The notes: generated by a model from the letters alone, not told the origin. Shown: positions 26,508 to 36,066, counted from the first letter of the stretch. The stretch: DNA of 64,000 nucleotides from Alphaproteobacteria bacterium (GCA_017308375.1 JAFKEW010000064.1:1-64000); one strand, 5' to 3'. Program-made: numbers and translations.

Positions 26508-26611
26508 GAGCCTTGCCTTGACCATGGCGGGTGTTTCCGCCAATAGCGCCTTCTACACACCGCGCAGACGCCTTGGGCAGGCGGACGAATTCTTGGGGGC
26601 AGTGACCAGCC

Positions 26612-27352
26612 ATGGCTCGAAAACCGCCGCCGCGGCGCAGCGCAAAAAAACCGGTCGAAAAAACCGGCCAGCGTGAGCGCGCCAAAAACGAACGGCGCCT
26701 GCGCATCATGGCGGCGGCGCGTGATCTGATCCGCGAGACCGGCGAAACCCAGCTTTCGATGCGGACCATTGCCAAGCGCGCCAATGTCAGCCTGGCGACG
26801 CCGTACAATCTGTTTGGCTCCAAACGCGCCGTGGTGATGGCGATTCTGGAGGACGTGCGCAACTTCTCGGAGCATGTTGCCGGGCTGGAGCAACTGAGCG
26901 CCATCGAACGGATTTTTTCCGCGCTGGCGCTTGCCACCGATTTTTACCGCGACGATCCGCTTTTTTACCGCACGTTGTGGAAGGCCCTGCTGGATACCAG
27001 CGGCAAGGGCACCGAACACACCATGTTCACGCCGCAAGGACGGGCCAGAAATCACGCGTTGTGGGAAGGCCTGTTGCGGGATGCGCAAGACGAAGGGACA
27101 GTGGCGGACGAAGCCAATCTCGAAAGCCTGCTGAAGAACCTGTCCCACACCTTCAACGGCGTGATGCTGGGCTGGGTGATCGGCGAAGTGAAATCCGCCG
27201 ACCTGCCGAACGCCATCGCCTATGCCTATGCGCTCGCCTTGCGCGGGGTGGCAACGCCAAAGGGGGCGGCACTGCTTCTGAAGCGGATTCAACTGTATCA
27301 AACCGCCCTGACGAAGAAGCCGGCGGCCCGCCGCGGCAAGCGTGCAAACTGA
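26612..27352 (+). CDS. TetR/AcrR family transcriptional regulator
   Basis: 246 residues. A basic N-terminal tail (RKPPPRRSAKKP) precedes a TetR HTH at about residues 25-80 (RIMAAARDLIRETGETQLSM, then RTIAKRANVSLATPYNLFGS). The C-terminal domain is an all-helical ligand-binding module. It follows the terminator of the hydratase operon and is convergent with the second APH gene. It is the only regulator in the 20-kb CoA-thioester cluster, so it likely represses the cluster and responds to an acyl-CoA or the growth substrate. The AACRCGTT sites are candidate targets. Confidence 0.88.
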   Translation: MARKPPPRRSAKKPVEKTGQRERAKNERRLRIMAAARDLIRETGETQLSMRTIAKRANVSLATPYNLFGSKRAVVMAILEDVRNFSEHVAGLEQLSAIERIFSALALATDFYRDDPLFYRTLWKALLDTSGKGTEHTMFTPQGRARNHALWEGLLRDAQDEGTVADEANLESLLKNLSHTFNGVMLGWVIGEVKSADLPNAIAYAYALALRGVATPKGAALLLKRIQLYQTALTKKPAARRGKRAN

Positions 27353-27370
27353 ACGCGGAAATTCCCTGTC

Positions 27371-28447
27371 TTAATCGAGCGAAATGCGTGAGGGGCCGTG
27401 CAGCAGCGCCAGCCCCTGTGCCGCCAGCGCCGGCGCGGTATTCACCGCCTCGAAATCACTCGCCACCGTGCCGGACAGAACGCGGCGATAGACGCCCTGC
27501 ATGATCGAAGCCAGGCGGAACAGCGCAAACGCCAGATAAAAATTCCAGCCATCGATATGATCGCGGCCCGTGCGGCGGCAATAGGCGCCGATATAAGCGG
27601 ATTCCGTTGGAATGCCGGTTGCCACACTGTCAGCCGTCAGCGCCCCCTTGCCGCCGATGCCGCGGTGCCAGGGCAGTACACTGAAAGCGAGATCGGCCAG
27701 CGGATCGCCGATGGTGGCCAATTCCCAATCCAGCACCGCGGCCAGGCGCGGTTCGGAGGGATGGATGACCATGTTGCCCAGTTTGAAATCGCCATGAACG
27801 ATAGCAATTCTCCGGTCCGGCGGCACACACCCCGGCAGTTCGCGGATCAATATTTCCATATCCGCGATGGTTTCGGTTTCGGCCGCGCGATATTGCTTGA
27901 TAAAGCGGCGAAGCTGGCGGGCGATATAGTCCCCCTGCGGCGCGAGACCGGCGAGACCGACCGCGGCATAGTCCACCTGATGCAGGGCAGCCAATGTTTC
28001 GCCGAAAGAATTGTAGACGGCACCGCGGTCTTCGTTCGCCAGGCCGGGCAATGTGGCATCGAAGATGATGCGGCCCGGCACAAAATCCATCACATAAAAG
28101 GCGGTGCCGATGACGGAATCATCCTCGCAAAGGAAATGCACACCGGGAACGGGAACCGGCGTATCGCGCAGTGCCTGCATGATGCGGAATTCACGATCCA
28201 CCTGATGGGCGCTGGGCAACAGCGGGCCGGGCGGTTTCTTGCGCATGACGAATTGCGCCGGGCCATACCCCATGCGGGCCGAAAGCAGGAATGTGGGATT
28301 GGACGCGCCGCCCTGAAACTGCTGCACCACCAGATCGCCGTCATAATCGGGGAGATGGGCGGCAAGACAATCACCCAACCGCGCAATATCGAAGCGATGT
28401 GCCGGCGCGATCTCGCCCACCGGCAAGCCGTGTGACTCACCCATCAT
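27371..28447 (-). CDS. APH-family phosphotransferase (second copy)
   Basis: 358 residues with ATP-loop FLLSARMGYGPAQFVMRKKP, catalytic IAIVHGDFKLGNMVI and metal site VLDWELATIGDPLADLAF. The FQGGASNPTF opening is the ACAD10-like form found beside acyl-CoA ligases and dehydrogenases in fatty-acid and hydroxy-acid catabolism. It lies 26 bases after the CoA ligase gene on the same strand, so ligase and kinase are co-transcribed. Unlike the copy at 23674 it has no small partner protein. It may act on a different hydroxyacyl-CoA. Confidence 0.82.
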   Translation of the reverse strand: MMGESHGLPVGEIAPAHRFDIARLGDCLAAHLPDYDGDLVVQQFQGGASNPTFLLSARMGYGPAQFVMRKKPPGPLLPSAHQVDREFRIMQALRDTPVPVPGVHFLCEDDSVIGTAFYVMDFVPGRIIFDATLPGLANEDRGAVYNSFGETLAALHQVDYAAVGLAGLAPQGDYIARQLRRFIKQYRAAETETIADMEILIRELPGCVPPDRRIAIVHGDFKLGNMVIHPSEPRLAAVLDWELATIGDPLADLAFSVLPWHRGIGGKGALTADSVATGIPTESAYIGAYCRRTGRDHIDGWNFYLAFALFRLASIMQGVYRRVLSGTVASDFEAVNTAPALAAQGLALLHGPSRISLD

Positions 28448-28473
28448 ACGATCCCGAGTTTTGCTGAAACGTG

Positions 28474-30177
28474 CTACTTCGCTGCGCTGGCCGCTGGCTC
28501 CGCCTTGAACATATTGCGCAACTCCCGTTTCAGGACCTTTCCAGTCGCGGTGCGGGGCAACTCCTCCTCCGTCACCTGATAGGCCGACGGAATTTTGAAG
28601 CGTGCGAGCGTGGTGGCAAGCGAGGCGCGCAATTCATCGGGAAGCGCACGCGCCTGCGCGCGATCGCCGACCTGAATCACGGCCGCAACCTGTTCGCCAT
28701 ATTCGGGATCCGGCAGGCCGACCACCGCCACATCACGCACCAGGGGATGTTCGAGGATCGCCGCCTCCACCTCCGCGCAATAGACGTTTTCGCCGCCGCG
28801 GATGATGACATCCTTCTTGCGGTCGACCACGTAGCAGAAACCTTCATCATCCTGGTAACCGAGATCGCCGGTGCGGAACCAGCCGCCGCCAAACGCGGCT
28901 TCTGTCGCGTCCGGCTTGTTCCAATAGCCCGGAATGACATTGGCGCCGCGAATCCACAATTCACCGATCTGGTTGTTGCCGAGGTCCTTGCCACTATCAT
29001 CGACGAAGCGCACCTCCGCCGTCGCCACCGGGCGGCCGATACTGTCCGGATGGGCGAAATAATCCGCGCCGCTGTTGGTGATGACGGCGCTGGTGGTTTC
29101 GGTCAGGCCATAACCATTGGCGGGCGCCGCCTTCTGTTCGAACTGCTTGCCGATCTGGCGGATCAGGTCGGGCGGCACCGCGGCGCCACCGGACGAAACG
29201 CCGAGCACCGAGCTGACATCGGCGCCGGAAGCCCGCGCACTTTCCAGCAATTGGCGCACCACGATCGGCACGCCCGAAACCCCTGACAGTTTGTGCTTCG
29301 CCACCAACTGTACCGCTTCGGCCGGATTCCATTTGTACATCACGGCCAGCTTCGAGCCGGTGCCGGTGCTGAGGTAAAGCCCGGTCAATCCGCCGATATG
29401 AAAGAAGGGGAAAGTCTGCAGCGAGCCGCCTTGCGGCATGTCGGCCGGCGCAATCTCCGAGAAGTCGCCCATCAAACCGCGCGCCGCCGCACCGCTGAGC
29501 AATGTGTTCATGTAGTTGGTGATGTGGTTTTGTTGTGTTGCCACCGCGCCCTTGGGCCGGCCCGTGGTGCCGGAGGTATAAAGGATGGTGCAATAGTCCG
29601 ATGGCCCGATATCCGCCGCGGGCAATTCCGCCGTGCGTTTGGCCACGGCCTCGGCAAAATCGGTTCCACCCGGACCGGCGCCGTTGCGGCGGGCAACCAC
29701 CAGCGCCTTCAGCTTCATGCCGCCGATCAGCGTGGAGAGCCGCGCCAGCCGCTCCCCATCGATCAGCATGGCCATGGGCGCGGAATCTTCCAGCGCATAG
29801 GTGAGTTCCGCACCCGTCCACCAGGCATTGAGCGCCACCACAACCGCCCCGATCGCCTGGCAGGCCCAGAAGCCGATCACCCATTCGGGATAGTTGCGCA
29901 TGCCGATGGCGACGCGGTCACCCTTGCCCACACCGGCGCCGCGCAAAAAATGCGCAAGCGCCGCCGCCTGTTCAAAATGTTCGCGGAAAGTGATTTCCTC
30001 ATCGCCATAGATCAGGAACGTGCGATCATCGAACACGCGGGTGGATTGCAGAACCTCCCGCATCGATTTGGGGCCGTTGCGATAAATCTTGAGCGGGTAG
30101 CCGGGCGAATGATCCTCAACCAGTTCGAATGCACCGCCTGCGGTCAGGCGAGCGATGACTTCGCTCCGCGTTGGCAT
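28474..30177 (-). CDS. AMP-forming acyl-CoA ligase
   Basis: 567 residues from the ATG at 30177, which has GGGAGG at 6 bases; two upstream starts are possible. All ligase motifs are present: ILYTSGTTGRPKGAV (P-loop), YGLTETTSAV, WFRTGDLGYQDDEGFCYVVD, RKKDVIIRGGENVY and the catalytic Lys in TATGKVLKREL. It activates a carboxylic acid with ATP and CoA in the cytosol. It shares a transcript with the second APH kinase and is divergent from the PhyH gene. The acid is unknown; a medium/long-chain or hydroxy acid is likely. Confidence 0.88.
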   Translation of the reverse strand: MPTRSEVIARLTAGGAFELVEDHSPGYPLKIYRNGPKSMREVLQSTRVFDDRTFLIYGDEEITFREHFEQAAALAHFLRGAGVGKGDRVAIGMRNYPEWVIGFWACQAIGAVVVALNAWWTGAELTYALEDSAPMAMLIDGERLARLSTLIGGMKLKALVVARRNGAGPGGTDFAEAVAKRTAELPAADIGPSDYCTILYTSGTTGRPKGAVATQQNHITNYMNTLLSGAAARGLMGDFSEIAPADMPQGGSLQTFPFFHIGGLTGLYLSTGTGSKLAVMYKWNPAEAVQLVAKHKLSGVSGVPIVVRQLLESARASGADVSSVLGVSSGGAAVPPDLIRQIGKQFEQKAAPANGYGLTETTSAVITNSGADYFAHPDSIGRPVATAEVRFVDDSGKDLGNNQIGELWIRGANVIPGYWNKPDATEAAFGGGWFRTGDLGYQDDEGFCYVVDRKKDVIIRGGENVYCAEVEAAILEHPLVRDVAVVGLPDPEYGEQVAAVIQVGDRAQARALPDELRASLATTLARFKIPSAYQVTEEELPRTATGKVLKRELRNMFKAEPAASAAK

Positions 30178-30354
30178 TCCCATCCTCCCTGCCGCAAGAT
30201 TGTGCGGCACGCCCGGCCGCAGGAGAACGTTCCCGCCGGCTGGATCTTGTTTTAAAACACGTTACAAATCTAACACCGCCATGGTATAGGCGGTCAAGAA
30301 AAACTCTCCCGCGAAAGGCTTTTTCAGCGGGCGCAGCGTTTGAGGAAACGGGCC
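30178..30354. promoter_or_regulatory. Divergent promoter region, CoA ligase / PhyH, with palindrome
   Basis: This 177-base gap holds both promoters. TGTTTTAAAACA at 30248-30259 is a perfect 12-bp palindrome, overlapped by AACACGTT at 30256-30263; the stretch AACACGTTACAAA agrees with AACGCGTTATAAA before the TonB receptor in 11 of 13 positions. A shared regulator site is plausible. Confidence 0.4.
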
Positions 30355-31200
30355 ATGACGAAACCAGCCATAACCGGAAAAGGCGAATTCGATATGGCGG
30401 CGGCGCGCACGCGCTATCGCCAGGATGGCGTCGTGTTTGTTCCCGGTGCTCTTTCGCCCCAGGCATTGCAACAGGCGCAGGCCGCGTTCGACTGGAGCCT
30501 GGCGAACCCCGGCCCGCTGGCCTCGAAAATCAGCCAGCACAGCGATGCCCTGTTCTATCAGGACCTGAACAATCTTTCATGCCTGCCCGCCTACCGCGAG
30601 ATGCTGTTGTCCTCTCCCCTGCCCCGGCTGGTGGCCGATCTGTGGGGGACGCCGGATGTCTGGTTCATGTACGAGCAGGTTTTTCTGAAAGAGGGCGGTG
30701 AAAGCCGGCGCACACCATGGCATCAGGATTCCTCTTACCTCTCCATCGGGGGCGACGATCTGGCGGTGGTATGGATCACCTTTGACAGCCAGGCGAAGGA
30801 GGATTCGCTGGAGTTCGTTCTGGGCTCGCACAAGGGGCCGCTCTATGACGGCTCCAGCTTCGAACTCGACAACGATACCGCACCGCTCTACCCCGGCGGG
30901 CAATTGCCGCGGCTGCCCGACATCGAGGCCAACCGGAAGAATTACGACATCGCCTCCTGGGCGGTGGAGCCGGGCGATGTGGTGATCTTCCATCCGCAAA
31001 TGCTGCATGGCGGCGCGCCCACCCACCCCGGCACGCGCAGGCGCACCCTGACCTTGCGTTTCTTCGGGCAATCGGCAGTCTACGAAAAGCGGCCGGGACG
31101 GCCGGCGGGACCGAACGCACCGGGGCTGCATGAAGCGCTTTCCCATGGCGACCCGTTTCGCAATAACTGGTTTTTGAAATTGCTGCCGCGCGCAGCCTGA
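30355..31200 (+). CDS. Phytanoyl-CoA dioxygenase (PhyH) family protein
   Basis: 281 residues from the ATG at 30355 with GAGGAAA upstream. Fe(II)/2-oxoglutarate oxygenase features: the HxD pair in TPWHQDSSYL, the distal His in VVIFHPQMLHGGAPTHPG and the 2-oxoglutarate-binding Arg in RRRTLTLRFFG. PhyH enzymes hydroxylate the alpha carbon of branched acyl-CoAs or small molecules. Divergent from the CoA ligase, which suggests hydroxylation of an activated or free acid in the same pathway. The substrate is not readable. Confidence 0.87.
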   Translation: MTKPAITGKGEFDMAAARTRYRQDGVVFVPGALSPQALQQAQAAFDWSLANPGPLASKISQHSDALFYQDLNNLSCLPAYREMLLSSPLPRLVADLWGTPDVWFMYEQVFLKEGGESRRTPWHQDSSYLSIGGDDLAVVWITFDSQAKEDSLEFVLGSHKGPLYDGSSFELDNDTAPLYPGGQLPRLPDIEANRKNYDIASWAVEPGDVVIFHPQMLHGGAPTHPGTRRRTLTLRFFGQSAVYEKRPGRPAGPNAPGLHEALSHGDPFRNNWFLKLLPRAA

Positions 31201-31247
31201 TCCGTTCAATTCACCTGATCCATTCAACGCAAAAAGGACTGAACATC

Positions 31248-31643
31248 ATGCCGGAAGCAAAATCCGAATATTCTTTCGCGGCCACCGGCATTGGCGTCAG
31301 CGATCTGAAGCGTTCGGTCGATTTTTACACCCGTATTCTGGGCATGACCAATATGCAGACAATCAACCTGCCGCATATGGACGAGGTTCTTCTCTCCTAT
31401 CCCGGTAGCCCGCTGGTCGTTCTGATGCATTTCACCGACGGGTCGAACCCGCATTATCGCGACAATCCGGTGAAACTGGCACTGCAGATTCCGGATATGG
31501 ATGCGATGGTGAAGAAGATCCGCGACGGGGGCTATGCCATCACGCGCGAGCCGACGCTTTACGAACCGCTGAAGATGATGATCGCGATGGCGTCCGACCC
31601 CGATGGCTATACCATCGAGTTGATGATGCCGGTGAAAGCATAA
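31248..31643 (+). CDS. VOC/glyoxalase-fold protein
   Basis: 131 residues forming two beta-alpha-beta-beta-beta units: TGIGVSDLKRSVDFYTRILGM opens the first, and ALQIPDMDAMVKKIRDGGY with ASDPDGYTIELMMP closes the second. Metal-dependent isomerases, epimerases (for example methylmalonyl-CoA epimerase), dioxygenases and glyoxalases share this fold. It lies 47 bases after PhyH on the same strand, probably in one transcript. In a CoA-thioester cluster an epimerase or lyase role is plausible, but unproven. Confidence 0.8.
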   Translation: MPEAKSEYSFAATGIGVSDLKRSVDFYTRILGMTNMQTINLPHMDEVLLSYPGSPLVVLMHFTDGSNPHYRDNPVKLALQIPDMDAMVKKIRDGGYAITREPTLYEPLKMMIAMASDPDGYTIELMMPVKA

Positions 31644-31646
31644 GGC

Positions 31647-32099
31647 CTATTGCGCGCGGGCGATGGTGGGCACGAATTCGCGCCGTGCGATCCGCCAGCC
31701 TTCCGCCGTTTTGCGATAGACGTCGCGATAGGTGCCGACGACCACGGGCGTAATGGTCTGCACCATGGCCGGGCCGGCACCGCTGTGTGGCACGGCAAAG
31801 GCCGTGATGGTGACGGTTCCACGCGCTTCCTCCGCCGAAACCACGTCGATGCGGAGATTGGAATTGCTGTGGACCGTGACGGTGCCGGTTGATTCCGGCC
31901 CGCCGACGCTCTGCCGGATGGCGGTGCGGCCCTTGACCGATTTGCCTGCGACAATCAATTCGCCATCCTCGGCAAAAACATTGGCCCAGGCGGTGAAATC
32001 GCGGTTATCGGCGAAGTAGCAATAATCCGCGGCAAGCCTTTCACAGGCCCGTTCGATGACCAATTGCGCTTCAGGCGTGACGGCGACCGGATGAGACAT
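31647..32099 (-). CDS. SnoaL/NTF2-like fold protein
   Basis: 150 residues from the ATG at 32099, chosen because AGGAG lies 6 bases upstream. ACERLAADYCYFADNRDFTAW and VFAEDGELIVAGKSVKGR match the N-terminal helix and conical sheet of the SnoaL_4/steroid-isomerase-like NTF2 group; it ends GTYRDVYRKTAEGWRIARRE. Members are dehydratases, isomerases, or small subunits. It is convergent with the VOC gene (3-base gap) and divergent from the acyl-CoA dehydrogenase at 32316. Function within the pathway is open. Confidence 0.8.
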   Translation of the reverse strand: MSHPVAVTPEAQLVIERACERLAADYCYFADNRDFTAWANVFAEDGELIVAGKSVKGRTAIRQSVGGPESTGTVTVHSNSNLRIDVVSAEEARGTVTITAFAVPHSGAGPAMVQTITPVVVGTYRDVYRKTAEGWRIARREFVPTIARAQ

Positions 32100-32315
32100 G
32101 ATTTCTCCTGCTGTGCTGGCGGAAATGCAGATTTGCAACAGGCCGGCGCCCGCATCCCGCCCGGACAAAATTTCTGTATCGCGGTATAAATAGAGGTGGC
32201 AATCTGGTGTCAACCAAGCATCCTGCCGGCAGGCGTGACGTGCGGCTTTGACAAATCCCGCCGCATGGGGGCCGCCAGCGCGGGTGCGAAAAAAAAGTTT
32301 CTATGGAGGAAAACA

Positions 32316-33548
32316 ATGGCAATCGACTTTGAAATTCCAGCAGACGCCAAGGCGGTACGCGAGCGGGTGCGCCGCTGGGTGCATGAAGAATGTATTCCGG
32401 CGGAAAAGGAATTGCTCAACCGTCCGTACAAGGAAGTTCTGGACGAATTGCGCAAGAAGGCCCGTGCGCAAGGGCTATGGTGCCCGTTTGTGCCGAAGGA
32501 GCATGGCGGCATGGGGCTCGGCCCGCTGGCCAACGCGCTGGTGCAGATGGAGCTGGGTGAGAGCTATCTCGGCGCGCTGTCCCTCAACACGCAGGGGCCG
32601 GATGACGCCACCATCATGACGCTTCTGGAACACGGCACCGATTACCAGAAGGAGAAATTCCTCAAGCCGCTTCTGAACGGTGAGAAGCGCATCTGCTATT
32701 CGATGACCGAAAAAGCCGCCGGGGCCGACGCCACCGGTATGCAGACACGCGCGGAAAAGAAGGGCAACAGCACCTATGTGCTGAACGGCGAAAAATGGTT
32801 TTCAAGTGCGGCGAGCGTGGCGGACATCGCGCTGGTCATGGCCAAGACCAATCCGGACGCGCCGCGCCACCAGCAATTCAGCACCTTTATCGTGGAGTTG
32901 CCGAACCCCGGCTACAACATTCTCCGCGATATCAAGACCATGGCGATCGAAGGGCCCTATTCCCACATTCTGGGCGGCGGTCATTCGGAAGTTCAGATCA
33001 AGGATCTGGAAGTGCCGGCCGAGAATATTCTCGGCGGTGAAGGCAACGGCTTCAACATGGGCCAGCATCGCCTCGCCTATGGCCGCCTGCGCCACGGCAT
33101 GCACAACATCGCGATGGCGCAGCGCGCGTTGGACCTTGCGACAAAGCACGTCACCAGTCGTTCGACCTTCGGCGAGAAACTGTCGAAACGACAGGGCGTG
33201 CAATGGATGCTGGCCGATTGCGCGACGCAGATTTACATCTCGCGGCTGATGCTGCTGCACATCGCCTACAAGGCGGAAAAGGGTATGGACCTGAGGCAGG
33301 AAAATTCCATCGCCAAGGTCTATCTCGCCAATATGGTGCACAAGGTGGTGGATACCGCGATCCAGCTTCATGGCGCGCTGGGCTACAGCCAGGATACGCC
33401 GCTGGCCGCGTGGTACACCCATATCCGTTCGCAACGGCTGGTGGATGGACCGGACGAGGTGCACCGCTGGACGGTCGGCCGCAATGTGGTGAAGGCGTTC
33501 GAAAAATTCGGCACCACCGCGTCTGCGGCCGGTGGCGACCTTCTCTGA
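32316..33548 (+). CDS. Acyl-CoA dehydrogenase (second copy)
   Basis: 410 residues from the ATG at 32316 (GGAGGAAAAC upstream). FAD/substrate motifs: CYSMTEKAAGADATGMQTRA, YVLNGEKWFSSAAS and the C-terminal QLHGALGYSQDTPLAAWYTH with DGPDEVHRWTVGRN. It oxidises an acyl-CoA to the 2-enoyl-CoA and passes electrons to ETF. It begins an operon with the LLM flavin enzyme 27 bases on. It differs clearly from the LvaC-like copy at 25077, so two separate steps are served. Confidence 0.88.
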   Translation: MAIDFEIPADAKAVRERVRRWVHEECIPAEKELLNRPYKEVLDELRKKARAQGLWCPFVPKEHGGMGLGPLANALVQMELGESYLGALSLNTQGPDDATIMTLLEHGTDYQKEKFLKPLLNGEKRICYSMTEKAAGADATGMQTRAEKKGNSTYVLNGEKWFSSAASVADIALVMAKTNPDAPRHQQFSTFIVELPNPGYNILRDIKTMAIEGPYSHILGGGHSEVQIKDLEVPAENILGGEGNGFNMGQHRLAYGRLRHGMHNIAMAQRALDLATKHVTSRSTFGEKLSKRQGVQWMLADCATQIYISRLMLLHIAYKAEKGMDLRQENSIAKVYLANMVHKVVDTAIQLHGALGYSQDTPLAAWYTHIRSQRLVDGPDEVHRWTVGRNVVKAFEKFGTTASAAGGDLL

Positions 33549-33575
33549 CGATCACAGACAGAGAAGGATACCAAC

Positions 33576-34808
33576 ATGGCACGTTTGAAATTCGGGGCAT
33601 TTCTCGCCCCGCACCACCCCATTGGGGAGCACCCGGCGCTGTTGCTGCGCCGGGACCTCGATCTGGTGGAGCAACTCGACAAACTGGGCTTCGACGAATT
33701 CTGGTGCGGCGAACATCATTCCAGCGGCTGGGAGATGATCGCCTCACCCGAGATGTTCCTGGCGGTGGCGGGCGAACGCACCAAACGCATCCGGCTCGGC
33801 ACCGGCGTTGTTTCCCTGCCCTATCACCACCCGTTCAATGTGGCCCAGCGCATGGTGCAACTCGACCATATGACCGGGGGCCGGGCGATTTTCGGCACCG
33901 GACCAGGGGCATTGCCGTCCGATGCCTACACACTCGGCATCGATCCGATGGTACAGCGCGACCGGCAGGATGAGGCCATCGGTGTCATCCGCCGCCTGTT
34001 TGCGGGCGAGCGCGTCACGGCGGAGAGCGAATGGTTCACCATGCGCGACGCGAAGCTGCAAATCCTGCCGCTGCAGGACGAAATGCCGTGCGTCACCGCC
34101 TCGCAAGTGAGCCCGTCCGGCATGACGCTGGCCGGTAAGCACGGCATCGGCGTGATCTCGCTCGGCTCCATGCAGAAGGGCGGCATCACCGCATTGAAAA
34201 CCCAATGGGCATTTGCCGAGGATGCGGCCGTCAAATATGGCAAGACCGTCAACCGCAAGGATTGGCGTCTGCTACTGGCGTGGCACATTGCCGAAACGCG
34301 CGAGCAGGCCGCGGCCGAAGCAGGCAAGGGGTTGATGCGCTGGCACAACGAATACACCGTGCAGACGCTGGGGCGGCCCAACACACCCACCTTCACATCA
34401 CCCGAAGAAGCAGTGGAACAGACCGCCTTTGTCGAAGGGGCGGCGGCGGTGATCGGCACGCCGGACGATCTGGTGGCGATGATCCGCAATCTGGAAACCA
34501 TGAGCGGTGGTTTCGGCACGGTAATCGGCTTCGTTCATGACTGGGCCAACCCGGAAGCGACGCGGCGGAGCTGGGATCTGGTGGCACGCTATGTGGTGCC
34601 GGAGATCAACAACTACATTGACGGGTTGCGCACCTCACAACGCTACCTGATCGATAACCGCCATATGTTCGAACGCGCCGGTGCCGCCGTGATGCAGAAG
34701 ATTATGGAGAACAAGCGCGCAGCGGATGCGCTGGCGGAGACGGTGCAATCCGGATCGCCGATCCCGACCACCAATGCACCCGATCTGAGCAAGATGAAAA
34801 AGGGTTGA
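33576..34808 (+). CDS. LLM-class flavin-dependent monooxygenase
   Basis: 410 residues of the luciferase-like TIM barrel: FGAFLAPHHPIGEHPALLLR at the N-terminus, FDEFWCGEHHSSGWEMI, RLGTGVVSLPYHHPFNVAQR and GRAIFGTGPGALPSDAY are all hallmarks. Such enzymes use reduced FMN or F420 to oxygenate or oxidise ketones, alkanes and terpenoids, for example in Baeyer-Villiger steps. It needs an FMN reductase, which is not adjacent. Co-transcribed with the acyl-CoA dehydrogenase upstream and closed by a strong terminator. Substrate unknown. Confidence 0.88.
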   Translation: MARLKFGAFLAPHHPIGEHPALLLRRDLDLVEQLDKLGFDEFWCGEHHSSGWEMIASPEMFLAVAGERTKRIRLGTGVVSLPYHHPFNVAQRMVQLDHMTGGRAIFGTGPGALPSDAYTLGIDPMVQRDRQDEAIGVIRRLFAGERVTAESEWFTMRDAKLQILPLQDEMPCVTASQVSPSGMTLAGKHGIGVISLGSMQKGGITALKTQWAFAEDAAVKYGKTVNRKDWRLLLAWHIAETREQAAAEAGKGLMRWHNEYTVQTLGRPNTPTFTSPEEAVEQTAFVEGAAAVIGTPDDLVAMIRNLETMSGGFGTVIGFVHDWANPEATRRSWDLVARYVVPEINNYIDGLRTSQRYLIDNRHMFERAGAAVMQKIMENKRAADALAETVQSGSPIPTTNAPDLSKMKKG

Positions 34809-34833
34809 GGTCGCAAGAGATTCAAAAATCGAG

Positions 34834-34870
34834 CGGGGCGCGTGTGGATCACGCGCTCCGTTTTCTTTTT
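34834..34870 (+). terminator. Rho-independent terminator of the dehydrogenase-LLM operon
   Basis: Stem CGGGGCGCGTG (34834-34844) with CACGCGCTCCG (34850-34860), one G-T pair, loop TGGAT, then TTTTCTTTTT. It lies between the convergent LLM and amidohydrolase genes. Confidence 0.9.
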
Positions 34871-34874
34871 CCGG

Positions 34875-36035
34875 TCAGTGCATGTTGAAAACGTCGAGCG
34901 CCGTCTTGCCCAGAATCTTCTGCGCATCCACCACATCCGGCACGTGATCGAATACCGCCTGGATCGAACTGCGCGTATAGCCGAATGTGCTTTCCTGATG
35001 CGGATAATCCGACGACCACATCACGGTTTCCGCCCCGATGCGCGGCAGAAGGGAGAGCCCGGCCGGGTCGGTCATGAAGGTGGCGTAACAATGCTTGCGC
35101 CAGTACCAGCTTGGCGCGTGCGCAAGCTTCGGGTTCATCATGGTGGGGAAAGAATTGTAGGCCATATCCGCATCGTGCAGCATAGACGCGATCCAGCAGA
35201 TTCCCGCCTCGACAAACACCACTTTCAGATCCGGGAACCGGTCGAACACGCCGCCGAACGTCAGCATGCCCCAGATGGCGCGGAAACCCTGCATCTGCGC
35301 GATTACGGCGGTGCCGGCGGCACCGGCCTGGGCCTGTGGAATAGCCTCCCCGATATGGAAGCAGATCGGAATGCCAGACGCAGCGGCGGCTTCCCAGAAC
35401 GGGTCCATGCGCGGATCGTTATAGTGGATCGATTTGCCCTCAATATCCTTGCCGGGCTTGTTCGGCAGCATCATCACGCGGCCGCCAAGCGTTTTGATCC
35501 GCTCGATCGACGCACGCGATTTCGACAGGTCCCAGAAATTGGGAATCATCACGGGGAACAACCGGCCCTTGCCCTTGGCGCATTCGGCCGCGATATCTTC
35601 GTTGTAGATCGAGAAGATTTCTTCGCGCATCTCCTCATGGCCCATGATGTAGAGGCCGAAGAGACGCTGGGGGAAAATCAATTCCTTCTCGACCCCTTCG
35701 ATGTCGAGGTCCTTTAGCCGTTCTTCAACATTGGTGAAGCCGGGATTGCACTCCATCGCATCGCACAGGATGACGGCAACCTCCTGCGGCAGCATCACCT
35801 GCCCCTCCAGCGTGAACTGATAGGCGCCATCACGGAATTCGATACGCGGGGCCTTGTCGCGAATGGCTTCGGGGAATTTGTCGAACCAGCAATCGCGTTC
35901 GAGCATGTGGCTATCGGCCGAAACAATGACGGTGCCTTGGGGCCATGGCTTGGTGGCGGTTTGCGCCTTGCGCTTGGCCGCCACCGGCATGCCGACCATT
36001 TCCGGAATTTCGAGAACGAATTCACTGGTGCTCAT
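34875..36035 (-). CDS. Amidohydrolase_2 (ACMSD-like) metal-dependent hydrolase or decarboxylase
   Basis: 386 residues with GGGAGG upstream. TIM-barrel metal motifs of the ACMSD/gamma-resorcylate decarboxylase group are visible: SADSHMLERDCW in place of the usual HxH site, PICFHIGEA and the late VMWSSDYPHQESTFGYT with its metal/catalytic Asp. The family decarboxylates or hydrolyses ring-cleavage products and carboxylated aromatics. It follows the CoA ligase (31-base gap) on the same strand. A role in C-C or C-N bond cleavage of the cluster's substrate is likely. Confidence 0.85.
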   Translation of the reverse strand: MSTSEFVLEIPEMVGMPVAAKRKAQTATKPWPQGTVIVSADSHMLERDCWFDKFPEAIRDKAPRIEFRDGAYQFTLEGQVMLPQEVAVILCDAMECNPGFTNVEERLKDLDIEGVEKELIFPQRLFGLYIMGHEEMREEIFSIYNEDIAAECAKGKGRLFPVMIPNFWDLSKSRASIERIKTLGGRVMMLPNKPGKDIEGKSIHYNDPRMDPFWEAAAASGIPICFHIGEAIPQAQAGAAGTAVIAQMQGFRAIWGMLTFGGVFDRFPDLKVVFVEAGICWIASMLHDADMAYNSFPTMMNPKLAHAPSWYWRKHCYATFMTDPAGLSLLPRIGAETVMWSSDYPHQESTFGYTRSSIQAVFDHVPDVVDAQKILGKTALDVFNMH

Positions 36036-36066
36036 TCGGCGTCCTCCCGACTTGTTTTGTTTTGAA

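Noticed and set aside
25017..26543. 508-codon open frame on the minus strand opposite the first acyl-CoA dehydrogenase
   Set aside because: Shadow frame, no ribosome site and no protein motif; the plus-strand dehydrogenase is unambiguous.
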